Shown: piece by piece, positions 7,711-16,643 of the stretch
Layout of the letters: the number at the start of each line of letters is the position of its first letter
Position numbering within the stretch: the stretch's first letter is position 1
NCBI GenBank assembly: GCA_900316675.1
Contig: ONDR01000003.1
Coordinates: forward strand, 1-64,000
Length of the DNA: 64,000 bases
Direction of reading: 5' to 3'
Source: an uncultured Bacteroidales bacterium
GTDB lineage: Bacteria; Bacteroidota; Bacteroidia; Bacteroidales; UBA932
Translations under genes and position numbers: made by a program
Notes under the pieces: model-generated
Database searches by the model: none
What the model was told of the DNA's origin: nothing
The model's input: the letters and a program-made list of their open reading frames with translations, nothing else

Positions 7711-8490
7711 ATGGTAGCACCGAAGACAGAAGAAGCAATCGAACTCCTCCGCATTAACGGACAGCTGACCAGTCGTGCGTTGGCAGAAGTCGGTAAAGCG
7801 GTCGCCCCTGGTGTGACAACTATGCAGTTGAATAAGGTGGCCGAGACTTTTATCCGTGATAACGGGGCAGTTCCTAACTTCTTGGGTTACGACGGCTATC
7901 CTGCAACCATCTGTGCTTCTGTCAACGATGTAGTGGTACACGGTTTTCCGTCAGACTATGTCCTCAAAGAGGGTGACATCGTTTCGATAGACCTGGGTAC
8001 CAAGTACAAAGGATATAACGGCGACTCGGCTTACACCTTCCCCGTAGGGGAGGTGGACGCCGAAACCCGCCAGCTCCTTCAGGTTACTAAGGCATCGTTG
8101 TACAAAGGTATAGAGAAGGCCATCGCAGGAGCCCGTACCGGCGATATCGGACACGCGGTGCAATCGTATTCGGAGTCATTCGGCTTTGGCGTAGTACGTG
8201 AGCTTGAAGGTCACGGAATAGGCCGCGACATGCACGAAAACCCGGGAGTCCCCAATTACGGACATCAGGGCAGAGGTGCAAGGCTCGTAGAGGGAATGAC
8301 TATATGCATAGAGCCTATGATCACGGCGGGTGACCGCCATGTGTACCTTGCAAAAAACGGTTGGGCGGTACACACAGTAGATCACAAGAAGGCTGCGCAT
8401 TTCGAACTTACGGTTGTTGTCCGTAAAGGCCACGCGGAGCAATTGTCAACCTTTGAATTCATTGAGAAGGAAGTTGGTATAAATTTTTAA
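7711..8490 (+). CDS. map: Methionine aminopeptidase, type I
   Basis: A 259-residue cytosolic enzyme that removes the initiator methionine from nascent proteins. The five metal ligands of the family are visible: Asp in SIDLGTKYKGYNGDSAYTF (two Asp), His in EGHGIGRDMHENP, Glu in TICIEPM and Glu in HFELTVVV. The length is standard for the short type I enzyme. An ATG at 7697 is out of frame and closes quickly, so the start at 7711 is used. Confidence 0.96.
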   Translation: MVAPKTEEAIELLRINGQLTSRALAEVGKAVAPGVTTMQLNKVAETFIRDNGAVPNFLGYDGYPATICASVNDVVVHGFPSDYVLKEGDIVSIDLGTKYKGYNGDSAYTFPVGEVDAETRQLLQVTKASLYKGIEKAIAGARTGDIGHAVQSYSESFGFGVVRELEGHGIGRDMHENPGVPNYGHQGRGARLVEGMTICIEPMITAGDRHVYLAKNGWAVHTVDHKKAAHFELTVVVRKGHAEQLSTFEFIEKEVGINF

Positions 8491-8502
8491 AGAGATATTT
8501 CA

Positions 8503-8721
8503 ATGTCAAAACAATCAGCAATCGAGCAGGACGGAGTAATCGTCGAAACGCTCCCTAACGCAATGTTTAAGGTAGAATTGGCGAACGGTCACGTCATACT
8601 CGCACATATTTCCGGAAAGATGAGGCAGAATTTCATCCACATCCTTCTTGGCGATAAGGTTAGAGTTGAGATGTCGCCTTATGATTTGACCAAAGGAAGA
8701 ATATCCTTCAGATACAAATAA
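8503..8721 (+). CDS. infA: Translation initiation factor IF-1
   Basis: A 72-residue single OB-fold protein with the IF-1 signature [15 protein letters not shown]...[20 protein letters not shown]...[20 protein letters not shown]-1 blocks the A site during initiation. It sits between map and rpmJ, the order conserved in Bacteroidota and Firmicutes. Confidence 0.97.
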   Translation: MSKQSAIEQDGVIVETLPNAMFKVELANGHVILAHISGKMRQNFIHILLGDKVRVEMSPYDLTKGRISFRYK

Positions 8722-8734
8722 ATTATTTTGCAAT

Positions 8735-8851
8735 ATGAAAATTAAAACATCCATCAAAAAGCGCAGCGAGGATTGCAAGATCGTTCGTCGTAAGGGTCAC
8801 CTTTATGTGATCTGCAAGAAGAATCCCAAATTCAAAATGCGCCAGGGATAA
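8735..8851 (+). CDS. rpmJ: 50S ribosomal protein L36
   Basis: A 38-residue protein ([20 protein letters not shown]...), the standard length of L36, found by reading the 13-base gap after infA. Only two cysteines are present (residues 14 and 27), so the complete four-ligand zinc ribbon of classical L36 is missing. L36 organises 23S rRNA near the factor-binding side of the 50S subunit. Confidence 0.95.
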   Translation: MKIKTSIKKRSEDCKIVRRKGHLYVICKKNPKFKMRQG

Positions 8852-8890
8852 AATTCAGTTGTATAACATTTAAGTAAAAGATAACAGATT

Positions 8891-9268
8891 ATGGCAAGAA
8901 TAGCCGGTGTTGATTTACCTAACAACAAGAGAGGAGAGATAGGTCTTACCTATATCTTCGGTATCGGTCGCTCATCAGCAAGGAAGATCCTTGATGCATG
9001 CGGCATCGATTACGACACTAAGGTTAATCAGTGGGATGACGACCAGATCGCCAAGATCCGTGCAGAGATCAACGAGAACTACAAGATCGAAGGTGAGCTC
9101 CGTTCCACTGTTCAGATGAACATCAAACGTTTGATGGACATTGGTTGCTATCGTGGTGTACGTCACCGTATCGGACTTCCCGTCCGTGGTCAGAGCACCA
9201 AGAATAACGCACGTACCCGTAAGGGTAGAAAGAAGACCGTTGCCAACAAGAAGAAGGCAACCAAATAA
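8891..9268 (+). CDS. rpsM: 30S ribosomal protein S13
   Basis: A 125-residue protein starting [26 protein letters not shown] and ending in the basic tail [23 protein letters not shown]13 lies in the 30S head and forms bridges to the 50S subunit. A 39-base gap separates it from rpmJ. Confidence 0.97.
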   Translation: MARIAGVDLPNNKRGEIGLTYIFGIGRSSARKILDACGIDYDTKVNQWDDDQIAKIRAEINENYKIEGELRSTVQMNIKRLMDIGCYRGVRHRIGLPVRGQSTKNNARTRKGRKKTVANKKKATK

Positions 9269-9279
9269 TTAGATGAATT

Positions 9280-9669
9280 ATGGCAAAGAAAACAACAACA
9301 ACGAAAAAGAGAGTCGTTAAAGTTGAAGCTGTTGGTGAAGCTCATATTTCATCGACATTCAACAACGTCATCGTATCCCTTACCAATGGTGTTGGCCAGG
9401 TTATCAGCTGGTCTTCAGCAGGTAAGTGCGGTTTCCGTGGTTCTAAGAAGAACACTCCTTATGCAGCTCAGATGGCAGCAGAGGATGCTTCCAAGACCGC
9501 ATTCGACGCAGGCCTTCGCAAGGTGAAGTGCTATGTAAAGGGTCCCGGTGCAGGCCGTGAGTCCGCAATCCGTACCATCAACAATGCCGGTATAGAGGTT
9601 ATCGAGATCATCGACGTTACCCCTATGCCTCACAATGGCTGCCGTCCTAAAGGTCGTCGTAAAGTTTAA
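9280..9669 (+). CDS. rpsK: 30S ribosomal protein S11
   Basis: A 129-residue protein with the S11 core [20 protein letters not shown] and the C-terminal signature [19 protein letters not shown]11 forms the 30S platform near the mRNA exit. The N-terminus is a threonine/lysine-rich tail typical for Bacteroidota. Confidence 0.97.
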   Translation: MAKKTTTTKKRVVKVEAVGEAHISSTFNNVIVSLTNGVGQVISWSSAGKCGFRGSKKNTPYAAQMAAEDASKTAFDAGLRKVKCYVKGPGAGRESAIRTINNAGIEVIEIIDVTPMPHNGCRPKGRRKV

Positions 9670-9690
9670 TCAGTTAAAGCGTAACACATT

Positions 9691-10296
9691 ATGGCAAGAT
9701 ATACTGGTCCCAGTACTAAAATCGCCCGCAAGTTCGGCGAGCCTATTTACGGCGCAGACAAATACTACGAGAAAAGAAACTTCCCTCCGGGACAGCACGG
9801 TGCTGCCCGCAAGCGCGGCCGCAAAACTACCGAATACGGTAATCAGCTGAAGGAGAAGCAGAAAGTTAAATACATGTACGGCGTTCTTGAGCGTCAGTTC
9901 CGTAACACATACGACAAGGCTTCCCGCATGGCAGGTCAGAAGGGTGAAAACCTCATCTTCCTCCTTGAGTCACGTCTTGACAACATCGTATATCGTCTTG
10001 GAATCGCTCCTACAAGGGCCGCTGCACGTCAGCTTGTGCTTCACCGCCACATTACTCTTAACGGTGCTATCTGCAACATCCCTTCCGCACAGGTTAAGGC
10101 CGGTGATGTAGTAGCAGTTAGGGAAAGGTCAAAGAGCCTGGAGGTTATCCAGAACAGCATTGCTTCTGCAAGCAAGTATTCTTGGCTCGAGTTCGACGCC
10201 AACACTCTTACCGGTAAGTACCTTAACGTTCCTACCCGCGAAGAGATCCCCGAGAACATCAACGAGCAGCTTATCGTTGACCTCTACTCCAAGTAA
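9691..10296 (+). CDS. rpsD: 30S ribosomal protein S4
   Basis: A 201-residue protein with an N-terminal domain lacking the zinc cysteines ([18 protein letters not shown]) and an S4-type RNA-binding domain ([20 protein letters not shown]). S4 is the primary assembly initiator for the 16S 5' domain and in other bacteria regulates the alpha operon. Confidence 0.97.
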   Translation: MARYTGPSTKIARKFGEPIYGADKYYEKRNFPPGQHGAARKRGRKTTEYGNQLKEKQKVKYMYGVLERQFRNTYDKASRMAGQKGENLIFLLESRLDNIVYRLGIAPTRAAARQLVLHRHITLNGAICNIPSAQVKAGDVVAVRERSKSLEVIQNSIASASKYSWLEFDANTLTGKYLNVPTREEIPENINEQLIVDLYSK

Positions 10297-10323
10297 TAAT
10301 TTAACACCTTAACAAGAAATAAT

Positions 10324-11331
10324 ATGGCAATCTTAGCATTTCAAAAACCTGATAAGGTGATAATGCTCGAAGGTACCGAGACCGTCGGCCGCTTCGAATT
10401 CAGGCCCCTTGAGCCCGGATACGGACAGACCATCGGTAACGCACTTCGCCGCATCCTCCTGTCATCCCTGGAAGGTTTTGCTATCAGCTCAATTAAGATC
10501 AGCGGTGTGGATCAGGAATTCCAGACCATCCCTGGTGTTATTGAGGGTATGCAGGACATCATCCTTAACCTCAAGCAAGTGAGATTCAAGAGAATGGTAG
10601 AAGGTGTTGACTCTGAGGTTGCAAACATCACCGTAAGCGGTAAGCAGGAGTTTACCGCAGAGGATATCTCCAAGGGATTGTCTTCTTTCAAGGTGCTGAA
10701 TCCTGAACTCCACATTTGCTCATTGGAGCCTTCTGTAAAGATTGAGATTTCTCTTACCATCACTAAGGGCCGCGGTTTCGTGCCTGCAGACGAGGAAAGG
10801 GATGTTAACACTCCTATCGGAACCATTCCGGTTGACTCAATCTATACCCCTATCCGCAAGGTCAACTGGACTGTTGACAACTGGCGTGTAGAGCAGAAGA
10901 CCGACTATGAGAAGCTGAATCTGGAAATTGTGACCGATGGCTCCATCTCCCCTGAAGCTGCGCTCCAGGAGGCTGCCAACATCCTCATTTACCACTTCCG
11001 CCTGTTCACCGACGACAACAAGCTCACTCTTGAGAACTCTGTTGAGACCGAGAGCAAGGAGCTGGACGAGGAGTCACTCCGTACCAGACATCTCCTTCTT
11101 ACCAAGCTCTCAGACATGGGCCTTTCTGTAAGGGCTTACAACTGTCTGAAGGCTGCTGACATCGACACATTCGCAGACCTTGTATCCTACAGCCGCGCAG
11201 AGCTCATGAAGTTCCGCAACTTCGGCCGCAAGAGTCTTAACGAAATCGATATCATCGTAGAGAAGATGAAGCTTTCCTTCGGTATGGATGTCAGAAAGTA
11301 TAATATTGAACCTAAGAAAAAGATCGTTTAA
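10324..11331 (+). CDS. rpoA: RNA polymerase alpha subunit
   Basis: A 335-residue protein. The N-terminal dimerisation domain (residues 1 to about 230) carries [20 protein letters not shown]. The C-terminal domain (about 255-315) carries the helix-hairpin-helix [20 protein letters not shown] that binds UP elements and activators. It lies between rpsD and rplQ, as in most bacteria. Confidence 0.98.
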   Translation: MAILAFQKPDKVIMLEGTETVGRFEFRPLEPGYGQTIGNALRRILLSSLEGFAISSIKISGVDQEFQTIPGVIEGMQDIILNLKQVRFKRMVEGVDSEVANITVSGKQEFTAEDISKGLSSFKVLNPELHICSLEPSVKIEISLTITKGRGFVPADEERDVNTPIGTIPVDSIYTPIRKVNWTVDNWRVEQKTDYEKLNLEIVTDGSISPEAALQEAANILIYHFRLFTDDNKLTLENSVETESKELDEESLRTRHLLLTKLSDMGLSVRAYNCLKAADIDTFADLVSYSRAELMKFRNFGRKSLNEIDIIVEKMKLSFGMDVRKYNIEPKKKIV

Positions 11332-11333
11332 TT

Positions 11334-11819
11334 ATGAGGCACAATAAATCATTCAATCACCTTGGACGTCAGAGCGGTCACCGCAAAGCAATGCTTTCCA
11401 ACATGGCTTCTTCCCTTATCATCAATAAGAGGATCGAGACCACCGTTGCAAAGGCTAAGGCTTTGAAGATGTTTGTAGAACCTCTCGTAACCAAATCAAA
11501 GGACGATTCTACTCACTCACGTCGTGTAGTATTCAGCTATCTTAAGGACAAGACTGCTACCGCAGAGCTTTTCCGCACTATCGCACCTAAGATCGCTGAC
11601 CGTCCCGGTGGATATCTGAGAGTTCTTCACACTGGTTTCCGTCAGGGCGACGGTTCAGAGATGGCACTTGTAGAGTTCGTTGACTTCAACGAGGCTGCTA
11701 TCGCTTCCGCTCCCAAGAAAGAGGCCAAGAAGACTACCCGTCGTAGCCGCGCAAAGAAGGCTGAGGCTCCCGTTGCGGAGGCTCAGGCTCCCGCAGCAGA
11801 AGAGGCTAAGGCAGAGTAA
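11334..11819 (+). CDS. rplQ: 50S ribosomal protein L17
   Basis: A 161-residue protein. Residues 1 to about 118 are the conserved L17 fold ([24 protein letters not shown]...). The rest is an alanine/glutamate/lysine-rich low-complexity tail ([21 protein letters not shown]) common in Bacteroidota L17. It is the last gene of the ribosomal cluster and is followed by a strong terminator. Confidence 0.97.
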   Translation: MRHNKSFNHLGRQSGHRKAMLSNMASSLIINKRIETTVAKAKALKMFVEPLVTKSKDDSTHSRRVVFSYLKDKTATAELFRTIAPKIADRPGGYLRVLHTGFRQGDGSEMALVEFVDFNEAAIASAPKKEAKKTTRRSRAKKAEAPVAEAQAPAAEEAKAE

Positions 11820-11835
11820 TCTTAACCCGATAATA

Positions 11836-11870
11836 AAATCAGGCCACTCGAAAGAGCGGCCTGATTTGTT
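11836..11870. terminator. Bidirectional terminator between rplQ and nagB
   Basis: The 10-bp inverted repeat 11836-11845/11858-11867 (arm AAATCAGGCC) continues inwards as CTC-GAAA-GAG with a GAAA tetraloop. A T-rich run follows on the plus strand and another on the minus strand. The two flanking operons converge here, so it can end transcription from both sides. Confidence 0.9.
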
Positions 11871-11885
11871 TTTATTATATCTTGA

Positions 11886-12680
11886 TTACTGTTTCTCGGC
11901 AGCCTCGACAGCCTTGAAGTAACGGTAAGAATTAACCTTGAGTTCTCCTACAGAATTCTCGTCACAGACGATTGTTCCGGCCGGATGGCCCTGGAGTCCA
12001 CTAAGGGTGCAGTAATGCGACATAGGGCCCTCTATTGCGTCTTTAAGGGCACGTGCCTTCTTGCTTCCGAATGCAAGGATGACAACTTCTTTGCTGGAAA
12101 GAACAGTAGCAACGCCAACGGTCAGGGCCTGGCGGGGAACCTTGTTGAAGTCGCCGTCAAAGAAACGGGCGTTAACCTCGCGGGTATCCTGGGTAAGGGT
12201 AACTACGCGGGTGCGTGATGCAAGTGAAGAGAAGGGCTCGTTAAAGGCAATGTGGCCGTCTTCGCCAACGCCGCCAAGGAAGAGGTCAAAGCCGCCTGCG
12301 GCAACAATTGCATCCTCGTATGCCTGACATTCTGCTACAGGGTCCTTTGCGTTTCCGTTAAGGATGTGGATGTTCTCCGGTTTTTCGTCGATATGGTCAA
12401 AAAGGTAACGATGCATGAATGAGTGGTAGCTCTCCGGATGTGATTCGGGCAGTCCTACATATTCATCCATATTGAAGGAGATTACGTTCTTGAATGATAC
12501 TTCTCCGTCTTTAACCATGCGAATGAGTTCTGCATAGGTCTGGATGGGGGTTGAACCGGTGCAAAGGCCAAGAACAAAGGGTTTGTCGGTTACTTTTGCT
12601 TTTGCGTTGATTTTTTCTGCAATGTAGTGTGCTGCCCACAGGGAGCCTTCCGCTGCATTATTCCTAATGATAATGTTCAT
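11886..12680 (-). CDS. nagB: Glucosamine-6-phosphate deaminase
   Basis: A 264-residue cytosolic enzyme converting glucosamine 6-phosphate to fructose 6-phosphate and ammonia. The family motifs are intact: GLCTGSTPIQTY for phosphate binding, FNMDEYVGL with the catalytic Asp, and GVGEDGHIAFNEP with the Asp/His/Glu catalytic set. Length is typical. It is the last gene of a leftward operon, 6 bases after the NagB-like/PIG-L gene. A LacI-type regulator at the head of the operon is the likely controller. Confidence 0.95.
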   Translation of the reverse strand: MNIIIRNNAAEGSLWAAHYIAEKINAKAKVTDKPFVLGLCTGSTPIQTYAELIRMVKDGEVSFKNVISFNMDEYVGLPESHPESYHSFMHRYLFDHIDEKPENIHILNGNAKDPVAECQAYEDAIVAAGGFDLFLGGVGEDGHIAFNEPFSSLASRTRVVTLTQDTREVNARFFDGDFNKVPRQALTVGVATVLSSKEVVILAFGSKKARALKDAIEGPMSHYCTLSGLQGHPAGTIVCDENSVGELKVNSYRYFKAVEAAEKQ

Positions 12681-12686
12681 AGTATA

Positions 12687-14624
12687 TTAACAAAGTTTAA
12701 GAAATACTTCTATTGCCTGATATTCGGCCATGCCAAGCTCGTCGTACAGGCGGGCGGTGTTCTGGGTACGGTCTTCTGCGCGCTGCCAGAATTCGCGGGG
12801 ATCGTCGCCGGGGAAGGGCACAATGTCCTTCTGGGACAGGTGGCGGAAGATGGCGTGGCGTTTCTTTACCAGCTCGCCCGGGCTTAGCGGGACGGCCATG
12901 TCTACGCGGCCGAGCTCCCATTCCATCCAGGCGCCACGGTATAGCCAGATATTGGTCTTTTTAAGCCAGTCCTGACCCTCTGCCTGCAGCTGCTCTACGG
13001 CCTCCAGTGCGGCCTCTGTGCAGACGCGGTGAGTTCCGTGCGGGTCTGCAAGGTCTCCGGCCATGTAAATCTGGTCCGGCTTGATCTCCATTATAAGATT
13101 CTTGATTATATCTACGTCAGCCTGAGTCCTGGGGTTCTTCTTGATGCCGCCGCTCTCGTAGAACGGAAGGTTCAGGAAGTGGGCGTTGGTGTTGTCGTTA
13201 AGGCCGAAGGAACGTACGGCTGCACGGGCTTCGCTGCGTCGGATTGCACCTTTGATGTTAAGCAGTCCGCGGGGTTCCGGTTGGCCGGGAACCTTACTCT
13301 CTACAAGCTTTTTAACTTCATCGAACTTGTCTGCGAAGCCAAGCTGGAAGGCTGCATCCGTGAGCTGCAGAACAACATCGTCATGGACGGCAACGTTGCC
13401 GGAAGTCTCGTAGGCAACATGGACATCGTGGCCCTGCTCTACCAGTCGGATGAAGGTTCCGCCCATGGAAATGACATCATCGTCCGGGTGAGGGGAGAAG
13501 ATGAGCACCTTCTTGGGGAAGGGTGAACTTTTAACAGGACGGGTGGTGTCGTCGGCGTTGGGTTTGCCGCCCGGCCATCCGGTAATGGTATGCTGAAGGT
13601 CGTTGAAAACGTCAATATTTATCTTGTCGTACGGACCGAACTTGTCCAGCAGCGAGCTTAGATAATTCTCCAGATAGTCGTTCTGGGTAAGCTTGAGGAT
13701 GGGTTTATGAACCTCCTGCGCCAGCCAGATAACTGCTTTGCGGATGAATTTGGGCGTCCATTCGCAGGGACCGACGGTCCAGGGGCAGACAACGCGTGAC
13801 AGCAGGCTGGCTGCTGTTTCATCCACGAACAGAGATATATTGTTATGGTGCTGCAGATAGGTTGCAGGGTAGGCATGGTCTATGCCGCCCTCGGCCACAG
13901 CCTTAACAACCTCTGCTTTGGCTTCTCCCCAGGACATAAGGATAATTTCCTTTGCGCTCATCATTGTGTCGATGCCAATGGTGATGGCGTGCTCCGGGGT
14001 GACCGTTACGTCTCCGTTAAAATTGCGGGCCTGGCGTTTGCGGCTCTTGTATGTCAGACGTACGCAGCGAGTTGTGCTGGTGCGCTGCGATACGGCCTCG
14101 TTGAAGCCCACCTGGCCCAGTTCGCCGACGCCCATGATCAGAAGGTCAAGGCCTCTGACCATCTTCTCATATTCTTCACAGAATTCTGTAAGTTTCTCCT
14201 GGGGGAGTTTGGTGTAGGGGATGTGGACGTTGTCCATGTTTGCATCGACCTTGTCCAGAAGTTCTATGAAAAGGTTTCTGTTTCGGCCGTTAACCCTGGG
14301 TTCGGTAACAACCGGATAGTATTCGTCGATAGAGAAAATCTCTATATTCTTGAAAGAAATCTTGCCCTCTGTGTAGAAGCGCCACAGCCACCTGTATAGC
14401 GATACCGGCGATGAACCGGTGGTCAGGCCAAGACGGAATTTCCTGTCGGGATTAGAGGCCTTGAACGCATTGTAAGTGTTAATCAGATGCTCGGCGATCA
14501 CAACGCTGGCCTGTGTGGAATCCGGATAAATCTCCGTTCTGATGCGCTCTCTGGAGTGGAGAACTCCCTGGGGAAGGCCCTCTTCAATAAGACCTCCGTC
14601 CTTTGGTAAGGTAAAGTGCTTCAT
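12687..14624 (-). CDS. NagB-like/PIG-L deacetylase fusion protein
   Basis: A 645-residue two-domain protein. Residues about 30-290 resemble glucosamine-6-phosphate deaminase (GLTTGSSPVSLY, FSIDEYYP). Residues about 380-640 form a PIG-L/LmbE-type zinc deacetylase with PHPDDDVISMGG and DPHGTHR metal-binding motifs. This architecture is known in Bacteroides and usually annotated as NagB. In the deaminase-like half the catalytic segment reads GVGELGQVGFNE instead of G-x-DGHIAFNE, so the key Asp and His are replaced while the Glu remains. It is therefore probably not a normal deaminase. The PIG-L half could remove N-acetyl groups from an amino sugar feeding the NagB encoded next door; that is inference. 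Confidence 0.85.
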   Translation of the reverse strand: MKHFTLPKDGGLIEEGLPQGVLHSRERIRTEIYPDSTQASVVIAEHLINTYNAFKASNPDRKFRLGLTTGSSPVSLYRWLWRFYTEGKISFKNIEIFSIDEYYPVVTEPRVNGRNRNLFIELLDKVDANMDNVHIPYTKLPQEKLTEFCEEYEKMVRGLDLLIMGVGELGQVGFNEAVSQRTSTTRCVRLTYKSRKRQARNFNGDVTVTPEHAITIGIDTMMSAKEIILMSWGEAKAEVVKAVAEGGIDHAYPATYLQHHNNISLFVDETAASLLSRVVCPWTVGPCEWTPKFIRKAVIWLAQEVHKPILKLTQNDYLENYLSSLLDKFGPYDKINIDVFNDLQHTITGWPGGKPNADDTTRPVKSSPFPKKVLIFSPHPDDDVISMGGTFIRLVEQGHDVHVAYETSGNVAVHDDVVLQLTDAAFQLGFADKFDEVKKLVESKVPGQPEPRGLLNIKGAIRRSEARAAVRSFGLNDNTNAHFLNLPFYESGGIKKNPRTQADVDIIKNLIMEIKPDQIYMAGDLADPHGTHRVCTEAALEAVEQLQAEGQDWLKKTNIWLYRGAWMEWELGRVDMAVPLSPGELVKKRHAIFRHLSQKDIVPFPGDDPREFWQRAEDRTQNTARLYDELGMAEYQAIEVFLKLC

Positions 14625-14630
14625 TTTTCT

Positions 14631-15494
14631 TTAAAGGTCTGAATAACTGTATGCGAAAGTATTTCCCTGATTGATGTCGCCCGTCTGGAAGCCCTTCTTG
14701 AACCAGCGCATTCTTTGTGCCGATGTCCCGTGGGTGAAGCTCTCCTCTACTACATACCCCTGGGCTTTCTTCTGCAGGTAATCGTCACCGATCACCTGTG
14801 CGCAGCGGATGGCGCTTTCTATGTCTCCGTCCTGAAGGGATTTGAACCGGTTGTTCTCGTGGTGGGCCCACAAGCCGGCAAGAAAGTCTGCCTGAAGCTC
14901 TATTTTTACGCTTATTTCATTGGCATCTTTCTTATTCATCCTTGCCATTTGCTGATGCGCTTTGCCAAGGATGCCCAGGAGGTTCTGCACATGGTGGCCA
15001 ACCTCGTGGGCAAGGACATAAGCATAGTTAAAGGTCTTTTCTTCTGCGCCAAGCTGTGCTTTCATTGAGCTGAAGAACGACAAATCTATGTAAAGACACT
15101 GGTCTGCAGAGCAATAGAAGGGTCCCATTTCTGCCCTTCCCTGGCCGCAACCGCTTTTGGTGGCGCCGGTGTAAAGGACCATCGTGGGAGTCTTGTATTC
15201 GCCAAGCCCGTTTTGGGCAAAATAGCTGGTCCATACGTCTTCCGTACTTGCAAGAATCTGTTTGGCCTGTATTGCCAGGGCCTCCTCTTCCTGGGTAATC
15301 TCGTGTTCCGATTGAACCGATATTCCGTCGCCCAGCATGCCCTGTAGGGCGCTGAGGTCTACTCCGTTTCCGGAGAAAAGAGAAATTGCAAAATAAACGA
15401 TGACGCCCAGAATGCCAATGCCTCCGGCGGCTTTGCCGGAAGACATGCGGCGGTCATCAACATTGCTGCTTTGACGTCTGCCGTCCAGTCTCAT
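14631..15494 (-). CDS. ypfJ: Neutral zinc metallopeptidase, YpfJ family
   Basis: A 287-residue protein of the KPN_02809/YpfJ putative neutral zinc metallopeptidase family. The N-terminus has a basic segment then a membrane anchor (residues about 22-41), followed by the catalytic domain with HEVGH at 163-167. The downstream third-ligand segment includes ELQADFLAGLWAHH. Three cysteines at 116, 128 and 133 precede the catalytic helix. The substrate is unknown. It lies 9 bases after the LacI-type gene and 6 bases before the NagB/PIG-L gene, so it appears to be co-transcribed with amino-sugar genes. Confidence 0.88.
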   Translation of the reverse strand: MRLDGRRQSSNVDDRRMSSGKAAGGIGILGVIVYFAISLFSGNGVDLSALQGMLGDGISVQSEHEITQEEEALAIQAKQILASTEDVWTSYFAQNGLGEYKTPTMVLYTGATKSGCGQGRAEMGPFYCSADQCLYIDLSFFSSMKAQLGAEEKTFNYAYVLAHEVGHHVQNLLGILGKAHQQMARMNKKDANEISVKIELQADFLAGLWAHHENNRFKSLQDGDIESAIRCAQVIGDDYLQKKAQGYVVEESFTHGTSAQRMRWFKKGFQTGDINQGNTFAYSYSDL

Positions 15495-15503
15495 GGTTTT
15501 ATG

Positions 15504-16532
15504 CTATTTGGTTTTCTTTTCTGAAGAACCACCTCTTATAAGTTCCGGGGAAAGAAGGATCTTTTCCGGAGCCTTGCCCTCTATCATCTCTACCAGAACC
15601 TCTACTGATTTTTCTCCCAATATCTTGAGAGGCTGTACAATATGGGTGATGGTAGTGCTGTAAAGGCTGTAAACATCACTTTCGTCGAAGCCTACGATTG
15701 CAATGTCCTCAGGGGTGCGAAGATTGTTCTTCTTAAGCACGCTAAGAACAATTGCTGACAGTGAGTAAGAAGGCATGAAGAAGGCCTCTACGCCTCTTTC
15801 GATACCGTTAAGGATAATCTTTTCTACCTCTTCTGCGGCCTTTGCATAGGTTGTATGATGAATTTTAGCCTTTGTCTTGAGTGAGCGGTCTGCCATGGCA
15901 CCCATGTAACCGGACTCGCGCTCAGAGAAGCTGGAAATGCCAAGAGAGTAAGAGATCATCTCTACCTTCTTGTAGCCCTGCTCCAGAAGCTCGCTGGTAG
16001 CCAGATAACCGGCCTCCCAGTCGTCCAGAAGCACCTTACCTACACCGTCGATGGAATCAATATCCCTGTCCAGAAGGACTATGGGCACCTTATAGTCAAG
16101 TGTGCGGGCGATTATTTCCTCGCAGCCGGCGCAAGGGGCTACTATGATACCGTCAACATTGTGTGCCATAACGGCATCCAGCACGCCTGAAAGGCGGTTG
16201 GGGTCTTCCTCAGAGCTGGAGAAGAGCACATTGTAGCCAAGTGCCTTTGCTTTGTCCTCTATGTATCTGGAGATACCTGCAAAGAACTTGTTGGAAATGT
16301 CATTCGGAATGACAGCAATAGTATTGGAACGGCCACTTCGGAGTGAAGCTGCCGCAAAGTTTCTCTTGTAACCGAGTTTGGTTGCAACATCCAGGACACG
16401 CTTGGCGGTGTCTGCGTTTACGGGGCAGATAAGATTGCCTTCTGCATCCCTTTTTGCATTCATTACAAAAGAAACAAGAGTTACGGAAACATTAGCTTCC
16501 CTTGCAACATCGCGGATAGTTATTCTTTTCAT
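15504..16532 (-). CDS. LacI-family transcriptional regulator
   Basis: A 342-residue regulator. The N-terminal helix-turn-helix (MKRITIRDVAREANVSVTLVSFVMN) is followed by a periplasmic-binding-protein-like effector domain (IAVIPNDISNKFFAGISRYIEDKA..., FDESDVYSLYSTTITHIVQP). I place the start at the second Met (16532) because it directly precedes the helix-turn-helix. It heads the leftward operon with a metallopeptidase and two NagB-type proteins, so it probably responds to an amino sugar or its phosphate and controls this operon. It is divergent from hppA. Confidence 0.9.
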   Translation of the reverse strand: MKRITIRDVAREANVSVTLVSFVMNAKRDAEGNLICPVNADTAKRVLDVATKLGYKRNFAAASLRSGRSNTIAVIPNDISNKFFAGISRYIEDKAKALGYNVLFSSSEEDPNRLSGVLDAVMAHNVDGIIVAPCAGCEEIIARTLDYKVPIVLLDRDIDSIDGVGKVLLDDWEAGYLATSELLEQGYKKVEMISYSLGISSFSERESGYMGAMADRSLKTKAKIHHTTYAKAAEEVEKIILNGIERGVEAFFMPSYSLSAIVLSVLKKNNLRTPEDIAIVGFDESDVYSLYSTTITHIVQPLKILGEKSVEVLVEMIEGKAPEKILLSPELIRGGSSEKKTK

Positions 16533-16643
16533 ACCATTTTGGTTTAACACCGCAAGTTACTAAAACTTTGCATTTTGTCAAAATAATACTTATATTCGCT
16601 TTTGCATATTGCTATGCATACGACTACAAAACACTAATGCTAT

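Noticed and set aside
13029..14399. Long plus-strand frames opposite the NagB/PIG-L gene
   Set aside because: They mirror the true minus-strand gene and contain no domain.
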